From Fratercula arctica (taxonomy: Eukaryota; Chordata; Aves; Charadriiformes; Alcidae): a stretch of 64,000 nt of DNA. Location of the stretch: assembly GCA_947846985.1 (NCBI GenBank), contig CANTUZ010000005.1, forward strand, positions 13,211,861 through 13,275,860. Reading direction: 5' to 3'. Every line of letters begins with the position of its first letter. Position 1 is the stretch's first letter. Shown here piece after piece: positions 1 to 42,000 of this stretch. Made by a program: the position numbers and the translations under genes. Below the pieces are notes generated by a model. That model ran no database searches. It was not told where the DNA came from and was given only the letters and a program-made list of their open reading frames with translations.

Positions 1-3000
1 TGGCAGGACAGCTATGCACATGTAGCTTGTTTCTGTGTTTAACTTGCTTCATATTACAGAATACAAAAATTTGAAGGAAAACAGAGTTTTTCATGAGTAA
101 ATATGTATTAAATCTTGTGGCTGTTCTTGCTACGGATGACAGATCTTGCTACTCTCCCTTGTGGTATTTCACAGTCATAGCTATCTACTTGTTGGGTTCA
201 ATCAATGGGAGTGAATTGGACCTGCAAGGTGAAAGCCACAATTGAATTCACTGTGGACTGAAAACTTGTACGTAGGGCACCATCTCCACTGTTGCTATTA
301 AAGTCCTTCTGACCATGGAGAACAGTGATAACTAGAAAACTTTTTGGTAAAAGTTGCCATAAAACAAGGGTGTGGAAAGCATGAAAAAAGCCTGACTTGT
401 TCCTGTTCTGCTGGCTGTGCTGATGCTTCTTGCCATTTGGTTATTAGAGGGTGCTTCTGACAATCTCTGGTAGTTCTTTGTACAATTACATCCTCTCCCT
501 CTGTCCTATTGAGCGCCTGTTTCAATGTGCCCTAAGTGGAGCCTTAATGTTCTTAGCAGATTGGTGGTGATGTCTCCACACCTTCTGTGTAAAAAAGACA
601 AAGATTTAAAAACAGATCATACACGGAAGAGATTAATTCAACGTGACCTGATAAAGAAATACCGTGCTGGGTTTTTGCCTGTCTTGCCAGTGACAGGAGT
701 GCTCAGATCTCACTGAGGTTTCCTGAGTAACTTTATGAAGGTCTGGTCATCAGAAGTGACTGATCTGGCTTGGGGGCAGGCACTGGATTCAGCTCTCTTG
801 GCTGTGGTTGTGGCAATGAAGAGATGGATTCCATCCCCAGAAACTTGTGTGTCTGTAGGGCAGGGTCTCCTGCAAGAGAAGTTGTGTGTCTGGGGAGCAT
901 GTGGTGGGATTTGACCAAAATTTGTTTGGTGTTTGGTTCTGGACCACAATCTGCCATTGCAATATCTCTGGAACAAGGTAATGTGGGAGACTTTGTGTCC
1001 ATGAAGGAGTTTGCAGTCACACAGCATTTATGGTTTTATGGATGTTTGTTTAATATGACCTTATACAATGGAGCTGAGTAGAAATCTTCTACTACCTTTG
1101 GAAACAAGCAGCAGCTTCATAGGAATTGCTAGAATGTGTGGATGCATGTATCTTCTATGAAATGCTGCCTTCTGGGTCAGCTAGATTTTGGTGGATTTGG
1201 TCATGTACCTTGTTACACAATGGCTACTTTGTTATTAAAGTATGCCCTGGTTTGGGAAGCACAGTTTTAGCCTTCTGTGGAGACCTGATTGAATTCTACT
1301 GACTCGGAACAGAGCAATCCCAAATTGGGCATTTAAACCAATTGTCTGATGTCAGCGAACTTTACCAAAGTACCTGCTTGAACAGTTTCCCCTTTGGTAG
1401 CTCAATAGAGACAAAAAACCCCAAACTTTGTTAACAGAAACTAAGCTGCTAATTCTCTTAATGCTTTCTAACGCCTCTGAGCTAACAGACCAAACCATAT
1501 TGCATGCTTATGCATGTGACAGAAACGTCACAAAACCGCAAGAGTTAATGAGGCTAATTTGTGGCCTCATAGGTTGTCCTGTTCCTTGACTGACAGCACA
1601 GTAATGGGTGACAGCTTTCATGTGGGCTCCTTGGGCTGTGTCTGTGTGCTGCAGGATTTGAAGTGTCATTGTCTTGTTAGGCTTCTACAGACTTCTCACT
1701 GTGGGAAAGGAATCAAAAAGCCAGTAGAGCAGAATAATCTAGGCTCTGAGATATCCACTCTTTTGTTGCTTAAAGCTGTCTGAATAGAGAAAGGGTACGT
1801 AGCTTGTGCTTCAGATGGTGAGAATAGTCGTGTGCAGAGCAAGGACCTAATTGAAGTGTAATGGAATAATGGTGACAAGCTGACCTCTGCTTGCTGATAC
1901 AGTGTTTTTGTTTCATTTAGTAATAAGGCTGCAAAAAGGGCTTTGCAAGTTTAAAAAAATATATAGGGTGTGGAATTGTTCACGCAATCCCTTTTTAGCA
2001 GCACAGTCACCTTTTGATTCTCTCTCTGACTGCACATCTGCTCAACTCAGTAGAAGTTCACTGAGGTAATGCGGGATAAGCCCTTGCAGCCAAAGTATGC
2101 TGCTCTTAGTCTTCAAATGAAGCGTTCTCATGAAGAAGAAAGAGCATTCTGGTGTAACATGTCTTTAAAAAGCTAAATGCACCAAGCCAGAGGATTTGAT
2201 GGCGAAGGTGTGCTCTCTGTATACCTGAGGAGAGTATTGGGTTGTCTTCTCTCCCGATTTTGTAGCACTATAGAAGACTTCAGAAAAAAATCTGTGGTGT
2301 ACTGTTAGAAGAAAAACTATTCTTTTAATTTGGTTTAATGATCCCATTTGATAACTCGGACAGCTGCTGTGCAGTTTTAAGTTGTGTGTGTACAAATTGT
2401 GTCACTGTCTTGCCAATGGCAAAGGCATTGATTTAGCTGAACCACGGGGCAAGGTGGAAGAAGTTTTTATGATAATTCTAGGAACAATGCCTCCCTGTTC
2501 AATCAACTTTAACTTTTTGCAAAGGCCAGACAGACTGCCAGACTGGCAGTCATTGAGTGCTGGTGCATGAACAGCCTGTAACTGTCAGAGACAAAAATGA
2601 CAGGATGTTTTTAGGAGGTGCACCAAAAGCAAGAAAGTCACTAGTGTCACATTGGTTTTTCATTTGGCTAAAGCAGGCACTGGCACTAAATTCTGTCCAG
2701 CCATAAAGGTGTGTAGAAATACAGAACCCAGTGGGGCTATTTTGGGAGGTATTTATTGAAATCAGGAAAAAAAACCCCAAACCAGAATGGTTAACAAAAA
2801 AGAGAATTGACATACAGCATATGTACAATCTACGTGACTGCCTGATCACTACTTGGTCACAGCTGAGGTAGGTTATGATGTTGGGAATCTGCTTTGTAGG
2901 CCAGTAATTGAAACAGGGATGACTTTTGTGATTGTCGGCCTAGGCGTTCCTGTGTCTGATGTCTGCTCTTCTAAGCAGAGAAATAAGAACTTTACTTTAG

Positions 3001-3385
3001 GCTTTGATCTTGCCAGGTATCAGCTACCTTGCAATTTTTATAAAAGAAATGAGGAGGTTTTATAAACACTGGTATAAAGTGAGAGCACTGGATGAGAATG
3101 CGGGTGCTGTACGAATTTAGAAATGTTACTTTTTGACCTTGCAGTCAAAGAACATGAGCACAGAAAAGATCACAGGTGAAGAAACCTTGGGGCCATTGAC
3201 TTTGCAGGATTTGACTTTCTGCCTTTCCTGTCTGTAAGCTTGTACTTCTTGTCCTAACACTGTGGAGTCTTCCCAGTAGTAGCAGGCTGTTGTCTGTGTG
3301 TGTATTGAACTGACTTTATCGGACTGTTGCCCTCACGCAGAGGTGCTGAGGGTGCTGATGCTCTTGCACTTGTCCTGTTTTGCAG
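1..3385 (+). other. SCUBE2 intron upstream of the first visible exon
   Basis: I found no exon matching SCUBE2 EGF modules 1-3 in this stretch. The open frames are short, lack cysteine spacing and show no paired splice sites. It is AT-rich with no recognisable repeat. It should be the 3' part of the intron that precedes EGF module 4. Confidence 0.7.
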
Positions 3386-32302
<28,917 letters not shown>

Positions 32303-35300
32303 TTGGCACTATACTTAAAAAAACTAACCAGCCCTGGGCATGCACAGAGGGGTTGTGGTAGGTGGGGCTGTTTCTGTGTTTTACACACTGGCAGAGAAAC
32401 TCCAGGGAAGCTTGCCAGCTCCGTTCTTGGCAGAGTTTGGCGTTCTCAGCTAATATAAATATTTTGGTGAACAGAATTTTGATTCCTTTCCAGATAATAT
32501 CTTTTGGGTACCAAGGATACTTCATGGGTCTCTGAATTAGAGACTGCCCATAATTTCTGTAACTGAATGGTGCCAAGCAGAAGTTTGTAGAGCTCTGCCC
32601 TGTTGCTTCATCAGTAACTCTAAAAGCTAATGAGGACAGAGAGGCTAAGTAGTGTGGTTTGGGATGAACTCTGGGCTGCCATTAATGCATGTTACCTCAA
32701 CAAAGCTGGGTTCATGTTTGGTCTTGCTGAAAGTGAGAACTAGATTGATGTCTCTTTTAACTTTTGCTACGCAGGAAATTCAGAGCTAAGATTGAAATAG
32801 TTTTAGTCCAAACCAGTGAGTCCATGAATTGCACAAGGTGTAATTTTTCTGTGAACTGTGTGTTGTATGAGGCATATGGAAGAATAAGCAAAGGGTTGAG
32901 TATTAGCTCGAATGCTCTGGGTCTGGATCACACTGTGTTCATGCTAACGACCTGTTGGTTTAAATTGAGTGATGCCAGAATAAAACCAGGGCACGACAGT
33001 AATGGAAAACAGACCCCGATCTGCTGGACACTTCCATTTTGGGCTGACTGCAAATATTACAACAGAACAGGTTCTTTGCTAAACCCCAGTGTGCTCTCCC
33101 TGTGCATAGGCCTGGGACAGCATGAGGCATTGGCGCTCCCAAGTAGTATAAAATTCTGTCCTCTGAGCACCTCAGCTGAACACAGAAGCCCCATTTTAAA
33201 TGCAGGCTTTGCGTAGATTATGCTATTGTACATCACTGTTGAAACCTGTATAAGGTTCTTATGTGAGCCTCAATTGTTATATTCCTTATCTTGTCTGAGC
33301 ACCTTGCAATGACCTTGTTGAGCAGAGAAGGGCTGCTTTCCCTGTCTTGCTGGGGAGAAGTAGATGTACAAAGATACTCCTCAACCAGACTGTGGCTGCA
33401 AAAGTCACCTATGGCACAATGCTGTTTCAAGATTCACAAACTGTGTCCTTTTCCTCAGGTTGTGTGTCTTATGTGAGAGCAGGCTATTCTGAAAGGGCCT
33501 GTAGGGAGAACTATGTTGATCAAAATGTTTTTGTTGTCTCGGTCCATATCTGTCCACACTTACGTTATATCACTGTCCTCTGGCCTTCTGTCTTGAAGGG
33601 AGTTGGCTGCCGTCCCGCTCATTTAGAGGTTGAGTTATGACCTCTGTCTGTCGGTCACTGGCAGTGCCGAGTGGTGCAGTGGGCACCAGCCTTCCTCTGT
33701 GTGCCCCCTTAGGGAAGACACGGATGTTTCGCAGTCTGACCAGGACGAATGCTCCCTTTCCTAGGGTGTGGAGTCAGATCTCCCTGGGTTTCATTGCACT
33801 GGTATGTGGTATTTAACTGTTGTATGTGAATAATGCCACATCCACAGTGTCACAGATGAAACTCTCATCGAGAGCCAGGGTCTGAATCTCTTCCCAACAT
33901 TGTTAGGAGCAAATGAATACGACCAAATACAGCATTGCTGAGCTGTCGTGCCATGGCAGTGCAGCCTGTTTTGTGTTAAGGACACGTCTTGGTCGCAGTG
34001 TGATGGGAAGGGACAGTGGCTTTAGGCCATGGCTGGGGAGCAGAGCCTCTCAGGATGGGGTGATGTGACACTGTGCTCCTCTTGCTGCCCAGAGAGCGTT
34101 GCCATGGTCTAAGCAGAGGAGGGAAATGGCTTGTGTTGCTGCCAAGAGGGAGAACTGTCCTTTAGCTGGCTGCACTGGGGCTCCAGCTCAAGGTCTGCTT
34201 GTGGGTTCCTGTGACAGGGTGGTGAGCGTCCATTCCAGGAACGGACTGCCAGACCTGCAGCAAAGGGGAGCAAACAGGCTTGGGGGGAGGAGGGAAGCAG
34301 GGGGTGAATTAGCAAAACAGAGAAGGAAGCCAGGTTCTTGTGCATTCCTGGCTGGCGTGCTTCATCCTGAACAGGGTCCCTGATGCCTCTGTGGGGAGGG
34401 AGGACAGAGGTTATCTGGAAGAAGATGTGAGGCAGCATAACTTGTGAGAGGAATGGCTAAGAGATGCCAAAACAAGAGGAAGGGTGGGGAGGAAGGCTTG
34501 CTACATCTAAGGTAAAGTGTACTGTTGTGGTGAGACCCCGGGAAAGTATTTCAAGATAGTTTCCCTCTTGCTGCACAGCCCCTACCTCTACTGTTCATGG
34601 CTTCCCATGCCAGATGCAGTGTGTCAGTGAATCTCAATGACTCACCAGCTATCTCTGTGTGGCAATGGAGCACTTGGAAATGGTTGAGATGCTGCATTTC
34701 TACTCCAAGTGCGTGGGTGAGTTAGAGACCTGGTGATGGGGCACTGGGAGGAGAGGACTGTGGTGTGCCAGCTTCTGGGCCAAGCCCAGCAGAGTGGCTT
34801 TGTGGTGGTCTGTGGGCTCTCTGCCAAGGGAGAAAAGCCAGTTCTTGCTCTGTTTCCTCCAAAGGCTACAAATCTGAACAGTTCTGCTCCGTGTTGCTGA
34901 GTGACACACAAATCGGAGTGATTGGGTTCAACAAGGGTTCAAGAAAACAAAAGTTGTGAAACATCCGAATATTTTTAATTGGTGAAACTGGGCTTTCCTG
35001 CTCTGCGCATGAGTTACTGACTTGAGCCCTGGGTTCATTGCACTGCACCTCATCTCGTAGGGCTCTGCGTGGCTGCTCTGGGACCAGTGTCTCCCCTTTG
35101 GCCTGTGCAGTGGATCTCAAATTTGCCTCTCTGTTGCCCCCACATGTGCAGGCCATTTCCATTGTTGTCTGGAAGAAGAGTGTATCAGTGTGGTGTATGG
35201 TCTGAGCCTGAGGAGAGAGGAAAAACCTGCCCTTTCTTGAAGAAGAATCCACAGCCCTATTCGTTTTCTACATGAAAAGTAAATGACTTGGAAGCACTTC

Positions 35301-36070
35301 TGTTACCCTTGATCTGACATTATGAATTAAAATTTCCCCTTTTACTGTAGATCTTGTGTTCAGTAAAAAGCAAAGAGGGAATTTTTGCCATCTTAAATAT
35401 TGGAAGAAGTGATAACTGTTGCAGAATGTTGTAACACTTGGCATTGTATCTTCATAGCGATGGTAGTGGCTCTGTAGAAATTTTAATTTCTACTTTCTGT
35501 GCGGTTGTAGACTTGTGTTATTTTTTGGCAACAAATGATTCAAAAAATGTTTAACCTTATAAAACAGGATTTAACTTTGTAAATAATAAATAGTGTTAAC
35601 TGGATTACTTAATGTCACCTACATGAGATAAGCATAAGGACCTTTTTCATGATTGTAAATTAATGTAAAATGTTTCGGACTGTTGCTCTTTACAAAAGAA
35701 ATAAACCAGTGAACTTCTAGTTGCATGAAAACCTTGGGTAATATTTTTAGTTGTCTTTGCTGTGTTAAATAATAGTTTTGTGACAAAATTAATGGTTGCA
35801 TAGGAAGGTATCGCAAATCAGATAGACTATCCTGGGAACACCGGCTTACCTTAGCATTCCGTTTCATGGAATACATTATTATCTGCATCTATACCCATAA
35901 AGATAAAATTCTTCATATATTTAGTGGTGCACATACTTCTGGCTAGTATAATATCAGAATTGTCCTGGTATTAGTTCTAATAATTAATGCTAAAAAGGTC
36001 TCCTGTATGATGAGCTGGAGTCAATTGGCCTCTTGTAACCAGCTGTATGAAAATGGAATAAACTAGGTAA
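32303..36070 (+). other. SCUBE2: SCUBE2 3' UTR and downstream flank (end not fixed)
   Basis: No further coding sequence is supported. Canonical AATAAA hexamers on the + strand that could end the transcript lie at 32979-32984, 35585-35590, 35700-35705 and 36057-36062. The stretch 35.3-36.1 kb is AT-rich, as avian distal 3' UTRs often are. I cannot tell which site is used. A 150-codon open frame at 32764-33216 has no recognisable features. Confidence 0.5.
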
Positions 36071-39000
36071 ATGAACTCCAAAGTATTTTATTACTTTATA
36101 GATTAATCTGATTTTTTTTTCTAAAAAAATAAAAAAAACCCCAACCCCCTTGTTTAAACTTAAAAATTATTTAAAAAAAAAAACCAAAACAACAAAGTGA
36201 AAACCTGTATTATGGCACAAGTTCCCAGAATATTTTTAAAATTACACCACAGTGTCATCGGAGCTTTTCATTAAATCCACTGACTTCATTTCTTAGAATT
36301 AAAAAATACAGTTAGGTCATAGGAAATTATAAATGAGTTGATATATAATATTTTTAATACTGTTTTCCTGTATTTTTCTGTGATATTATGTTGAGATTAT
36401 TAGTTGTAGTCAATCTATAAAACTTTTATAAAAATAATCCCAATATCTTCTCCTTAATTTATTCAATTGTTTGTTTGACCCTTAGCTTCCTTTGATCACA
36501 GTGACAAGGACTGATTTGTATTAAACTAAAGGTAGCCATCCAGGTTCATTTAGTGCAGTTTTGGAAGACACAAATGTATAATTAATCTGTTAGCTGTAGA
36601 AAGCTGACATTGGTTTATATGGAAAAGACAGCAAAGTAAATGACATACAAGAATACAGAAGTTATGGAAAAATATGATGACTACAGGCTAATCATAGCAG
36701 AAAACTGGGTTATTCAAATGTTCCTCATGATATTGTGAATGCTGCCCCCTGCGAGATTGCAGTGATGGACACATGAGTGCTCAGGTACCCTTCAGGACAG
36801 GGAATGTCGATATGAACTGTCTTGTGACCTCCCAGAACAGCGGGAGCTGAAATTCTAACTGGGCCTCTGGGTATTTACGTAATAGAAATAAGTAATAGCG
36901 GAATATAGAGAGCAAGAGTTGAAGCTTATTTAAATCAAAGGAATCAAAAGAGGTCTGATGCGGGTAAGAAGGAAGGAATGGTATTACAATAATCCTTGGA
37001 AACAGAATGTGAATGCAAGGAGAGCAGTCCGCAAATATTTCTGAGTTAAATAAATGCAAATGCGTTTTCTATCATGTGTATAGATGACATCCTGTAAATG
37101 CAATAGATACATTTTCTTCTTTATAATGCTGCTCCTTTCAAACGTTGCCTGTGCAAGGCTGCTGCTAGAGGAGACAGGCAAGTACTTCTTAAAGAGCTTG
37201 AGACAAATTCAGAGCAGGTACAAGTAGGTTTGTTTCTAGGCATCCCTGGAACCAACCCGTCCACAACACATCTTGCTACCGCCCATTTAGTTTGAGCTAT
37301 TCTTTTGCTCACAGGCAGATTTTCACTCTCTGTTGTGGAGCTCTGCTCTCCACAACACATGTTCTGCTGTCCCTGTAGAACACCCGTGAGCAGTGATGCA
37401 AATATAGGACCTGTGGGGAAAACAGGAGGCGTTAGAGTATTCAAGGGACAGATTCCACTCTCAGAAGGTGAGTTTATGCAGTTTTTCTCCAAGTCAGTGC
37501 AAACTATGTATGACTTCTTTCATGTTGCTCTTTTAACCTACGTATTAAACCACTTTCAATGTTGAAAAAAGAAAAAAAAAGTCTTTGTTTAAATATATGT
37601 TAGTGCAGTTGTTGCTCTGATTAAACAAATTTTGAATAGTAGTAAAGTTTTTTGAAGTCCATCTAGTAAAGCCTGTTTAGTACACAATGAAAAAAATAGG
37701 TCAGAAAAAATGACCTTGAAATATTTTTCCTTATTGAATATGTCTATAAATATAGAGTTCATTAAGGAAGCTGTCACGCTGGCTAGCTGCTGAACTTGAT
37801 CTAATGCATCTGAAGCTTGCTTTCTTCTCTGGGAAGCTTATTCAATAGGCAATGTAGACTCACAAACCTGAATATTAATCACGTGCCATGAAATTTCCCA
37901 TCTGTGATGATTCTGGTGATCAGGAAAATGAGGGGTTCATAGTTTTAAGGAGAGAAATAGTTGCATTGGAAGCTGAAATATTCTGAAGTGGTCACTTAAG
38001 ATGAAATTTTTTTGTTTAGTAGTTCTTAGTTCAAGTGTTTCATGTTATACCAAGAACTCTACAAACATCCACGAAACACTTAGGTACAGAGCCAAGTTTA
38101 CGCTTAACTAGGTTTACAGAAAGCTTCATCTTCTGTGCCTGAATCCAATATAGCAGTGGTAGCCTGAATGTGGGTTTTGTGCATTTTTTTCCCTGCTTGC
38201 TGTGCTAGAAGAAATGGAACAAAATACTAAGCATGGACAGGAGCCTTGATGGGAGCTGGATGGAAGCTCAGAAGATTGAGAAGTGTAGAGGTATGTTAAA
38301 TAAACACCTGTACGTATGTATGAATGTATTTAACAAGAAGATAGCCATGTGTGCAATGGCTGTCATGAAAGGAGAATGCGAAAAATACAGTTTGTGCATG
38401 GAAAAATAAGTGAAAGTTCAAAAAAAGTAGCAAGCTGGCCCAGGATGCAGACTTGGGAGGAGCGGGATGCTGGGTAGGGTGGGTGCAGTGGGCTCTACGT
38501 GTGGATGCCTGATGGGGTGCAGCGCTGGCTGCAGGTTCCTTCTGTTTTCCTCCTGTACCTGCCAAGGCCTCCCCTCACCCTTTGCAGGGGCAACCACCTG
38601 TAGTGAGGTGACAAGGGCCTTGGCTTCCCGCAGCCCTCCCAGGCCCCTGATGCCCTGCCCTGGCAGCGGGCTGCTGCCTTGGGGTGACCTGGGGGACCCT
38701 GTGTGAGCATGAGCCGGGCTGGCTGGGCTGGAAGGGCTCCACAGGGACCCCGTGCTGGGTGCAGGGTGTGCGTGTCGGCTGCAGGCGTAGACAGATACAT
38801 GAAAAAGATGAGAAAAGGAAGGCTCTGGAGCTGAGAGCCTTAGAGGCGTGTAAAAGGGTGGGCAGGGCAGGGAGCAGGCAGCATAGGGCTAGGACAACGT
38901 GGGGCGCTCAAGGCTGGCCAGCATTACAGCTGAAGAGCCTGCTGGCTCGGTGTTGGTGTGCTGGCCGCCCTCAGGGCTGCTCTAGGACCTGCAAGGCTGG

Positions 39001-42000
39001 GCATGTGGTATTTGCAGCTTTCTGTGTTCATCTACATGCCCCAAGAACAGCAGGAAAGAATTGGGGTTAAGCAAAAGAGCAAATGAGACTTCAAACACAC
39101 CTCACGTTTGCATTTGGAGATACCAAAAGTCCTTTAATTGTGCAAGATTTGCTGTTGATGTGGTGCAGCAGGGAGCCACAGTTTGCTCTGGATTTAGAGC
39201 CGGAGGTTCGGCGTTGCTTGTCCCTGCGTTAGCACTAGCTGCTGCCTCACACCTGCTTTGTGACCAGGCTCTGTAGCTACACGCGTCCTGTCACCAGTTG
39301 GAAGACCTGCTAAAAAATGCTGGCTCAGCTGGCTCCTGGAGGTACTGCCTGGAGTAAACCCCAGCCATGGATAGCGGTTTAGGATAAGAGAGGGGATCAC
39401 GATTTTTCTGGTGTTTAATGTGGAAATTAAGAAAGCACTCCCAAAACCTGGGAATTCAGCATCTGTGTGTCCAGCAGGGAAGCCTGCCTGTGACACAACC
39501 CTGCTCGTGAATTTGGGTGGCCCCCAGTTTGCTGTTACCGATGTAGTGCTGCTGTGAGGGGTTGTGTGGAAAAGCTGAGGTACCAGTTATTAAAAACAGG
39601 ACTGGCAGAAAAGTGCTCAGGGGGCCTGTCTGGCTTACATAGCATAACTATTGTGCCCCGACTCCCGTAGGTGCTAATTCTCTCAGCAAACTTACAAAAA
39701 TATAACCCTGAAAAGGCTCATCCATGCTGAGAACAAGCACCTTCATTCAGTGGAAGAAGGAAGCTTAGCTCTAGCAACTGAACGCTCAACACTGCAGGCA
39801 TTGCTGTCTTCCTCGGCTGCTCCAGAAAACTCCTCAGCCAGTGCCTGTGGCGAGGTGGACGCAGCACTGCTGAAATAAGCACGTTATAAATATGTGTCCC
39901 AGATCTGTACAGCACACGTGTCCAACTTGACTCCTGGAGTAGATAATAGAGGCCCATAGCTCTCTGTCCCTGCAGGATGTGTTTCCACATGCAGTAATGG
40001 AGAAGTAAAATGTGATGCGGAAGGTGGTCTGTCTTAGGGCTGCTGTGGAACCACCTTCACATAAGAGACTAAAGTCTCATCCCTCCCTCAGACACCTCTC
40101 AGCATCCATTCTTGCCTGGCATATATTGGGGAGGGGCTCAAATAAGGATATTTTTGAGGATCTGGGGAGCTGTGATAATGAGGCATAGGTTGTGGTGGCC
40201 TACGTGAAGCTGCTGTTCCTGGGGGTCCTGGGAGACCTCAGCTCCCTGAGATACCTGCCCTCTTTGTGCTGTCTGCTCCGTGGGGCTGAGGGCTGTACCC
40301 AGGCAGTGGGGTACCATCCACAGGGCTCCCCACGAGAGGGCAGCATGTGGCCCTTAGGGAGAAAAAAAAGAAGCTGTTAAAACCCATGCTGACAAGATAG
40401 GTTTTTAGGTTAGGTCTTCTGTAGCAGGAGGCCTAAACCAAACAGTCTGCTGAGCCTTGGGGGCTTCATTAACACAACAGCTCCTGGTGTGCTTCTGTCT
40501 TCCTGCACAGATGTGCGAATGGACCGAGGACCAGCATCTTGCTCTCTTGGGCTGGATTCAGCAGCTTTGGTGGAAGATAAAGGAGCGTTTCCCAGTCCAC
40601 TGGCAATTCTCTGTAGGACATATGTGCCGAGGAGGGAAATGTTCTTGTGGGTAGCTGTAACAGCAGCTCCAGGCAGCTTTTCTGAGGGGGCATTGGCACC
40701 ATTAGCCACAACACACAATGCAGATTTTCTTGGTTTAGCAGCTCCTGGTCCCAACCGCTACCACAAATGAATCTTTTTGAAGAAGAGGTAGTGATTTTGC
40801 AAATTACCTTATATTTTGCATTATTTTATTTTTAAAAAATGCAAATATGGGGCCTAGAAAGACCCATGCCACTGGACCAGATATCGCTACCTCTTCAGAT
40901 CATAGTGGGAGGACACCCTCTTCTGATCCGAATCCCAACCATCGGTCAGGGCTGTTCTCCCTTCTTTTACAAATTACAAGTGAGGAAATGTACAGGTTGC
41001 AAGCTGTTGATTTCCAGACAGAATAAACCTCAAAGGAAGCTGAAGGAAATGGGCTGTGAATGCGTAAATTCAGTTGCTGTTATTTACTTCTGAGAACAGT
41101 GAGTGATTTTGGAACTCTGCCTGACCCCATCCCTCTCATGACTCAGTTCTTACAGATGCCAATAATGGACTCTGAATATTTGTCTTTGGAAATAAAATTG
41201 TGTGTATAATCAGCTACTGATTTCCTCCACCATTTCAGGGGAGGTTGCTCAGCTCAATCACAGCTTGACTCAAATCAGTGGCTGGACAGATATCTTGCGG
41301 TAAATTACACCCAAGGTAGGGCAGGAACGCCTCAAAGCACAGGTAATCAATAGCACCGTGTGTCTCATCGTTCATACCCACAGCGCACATGGTCCCGCTC
41401 TCCTGGGGCAGCTGGCTTCCTTTTCAGCCATAGGGCAAGCTAAACTATCTTTCAGTTGACTGAACTGGAAGGTGGAGATATTTAACCAAACCACAACACG
41501 GTAAACACAACCTCTGTTGTAGGAGAGTTACATGGAAGTACTGTTGACGATTCTGTGCATTAGCAAATATTAGCACTGAGTATCCAGTAACATGTCTCAC
41601 TAAATCTTACCCGTTATGAGCTGCTGCAGTTTTGCATGTGCCGCGTGGAGGGGGATACAATGGTAGCTCACTTATACTTGCAGCACTTGAGAGTGTTGGA
41701 GTCTCGGCTTCATAAAATAAATATAAGAGCACCACAGAGGTGAGAGATCCTGTGTTTTGCTAGCACTCTAGTGACCTCCTCTCTAATGTGGATGTAAATC
41801 ATATTTTTATCTTAAATGGATCCTGTAAAATATCTTAGGCTCAAATTTTGAATTATCGTAAAGTTCCAAAATAAGGATATTTAGATATATTCGATGAACT
41901 CAGGATTTGAATCCTTTAAGTTCCAAAATATTTCTTATTTAACCTAAAGCATTCAACTCCTGAGTTCATTGAATATTAATTGGTTGGGAAATCAGAGCAA

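Noticed and set aside
32764..33216. 150-codon frame after the SCUBE2 stop
   Set aside because: It lies in the likely 3' UTR, with no recognisable domain and an amino-acid composition typical of translated non-coding DNA.
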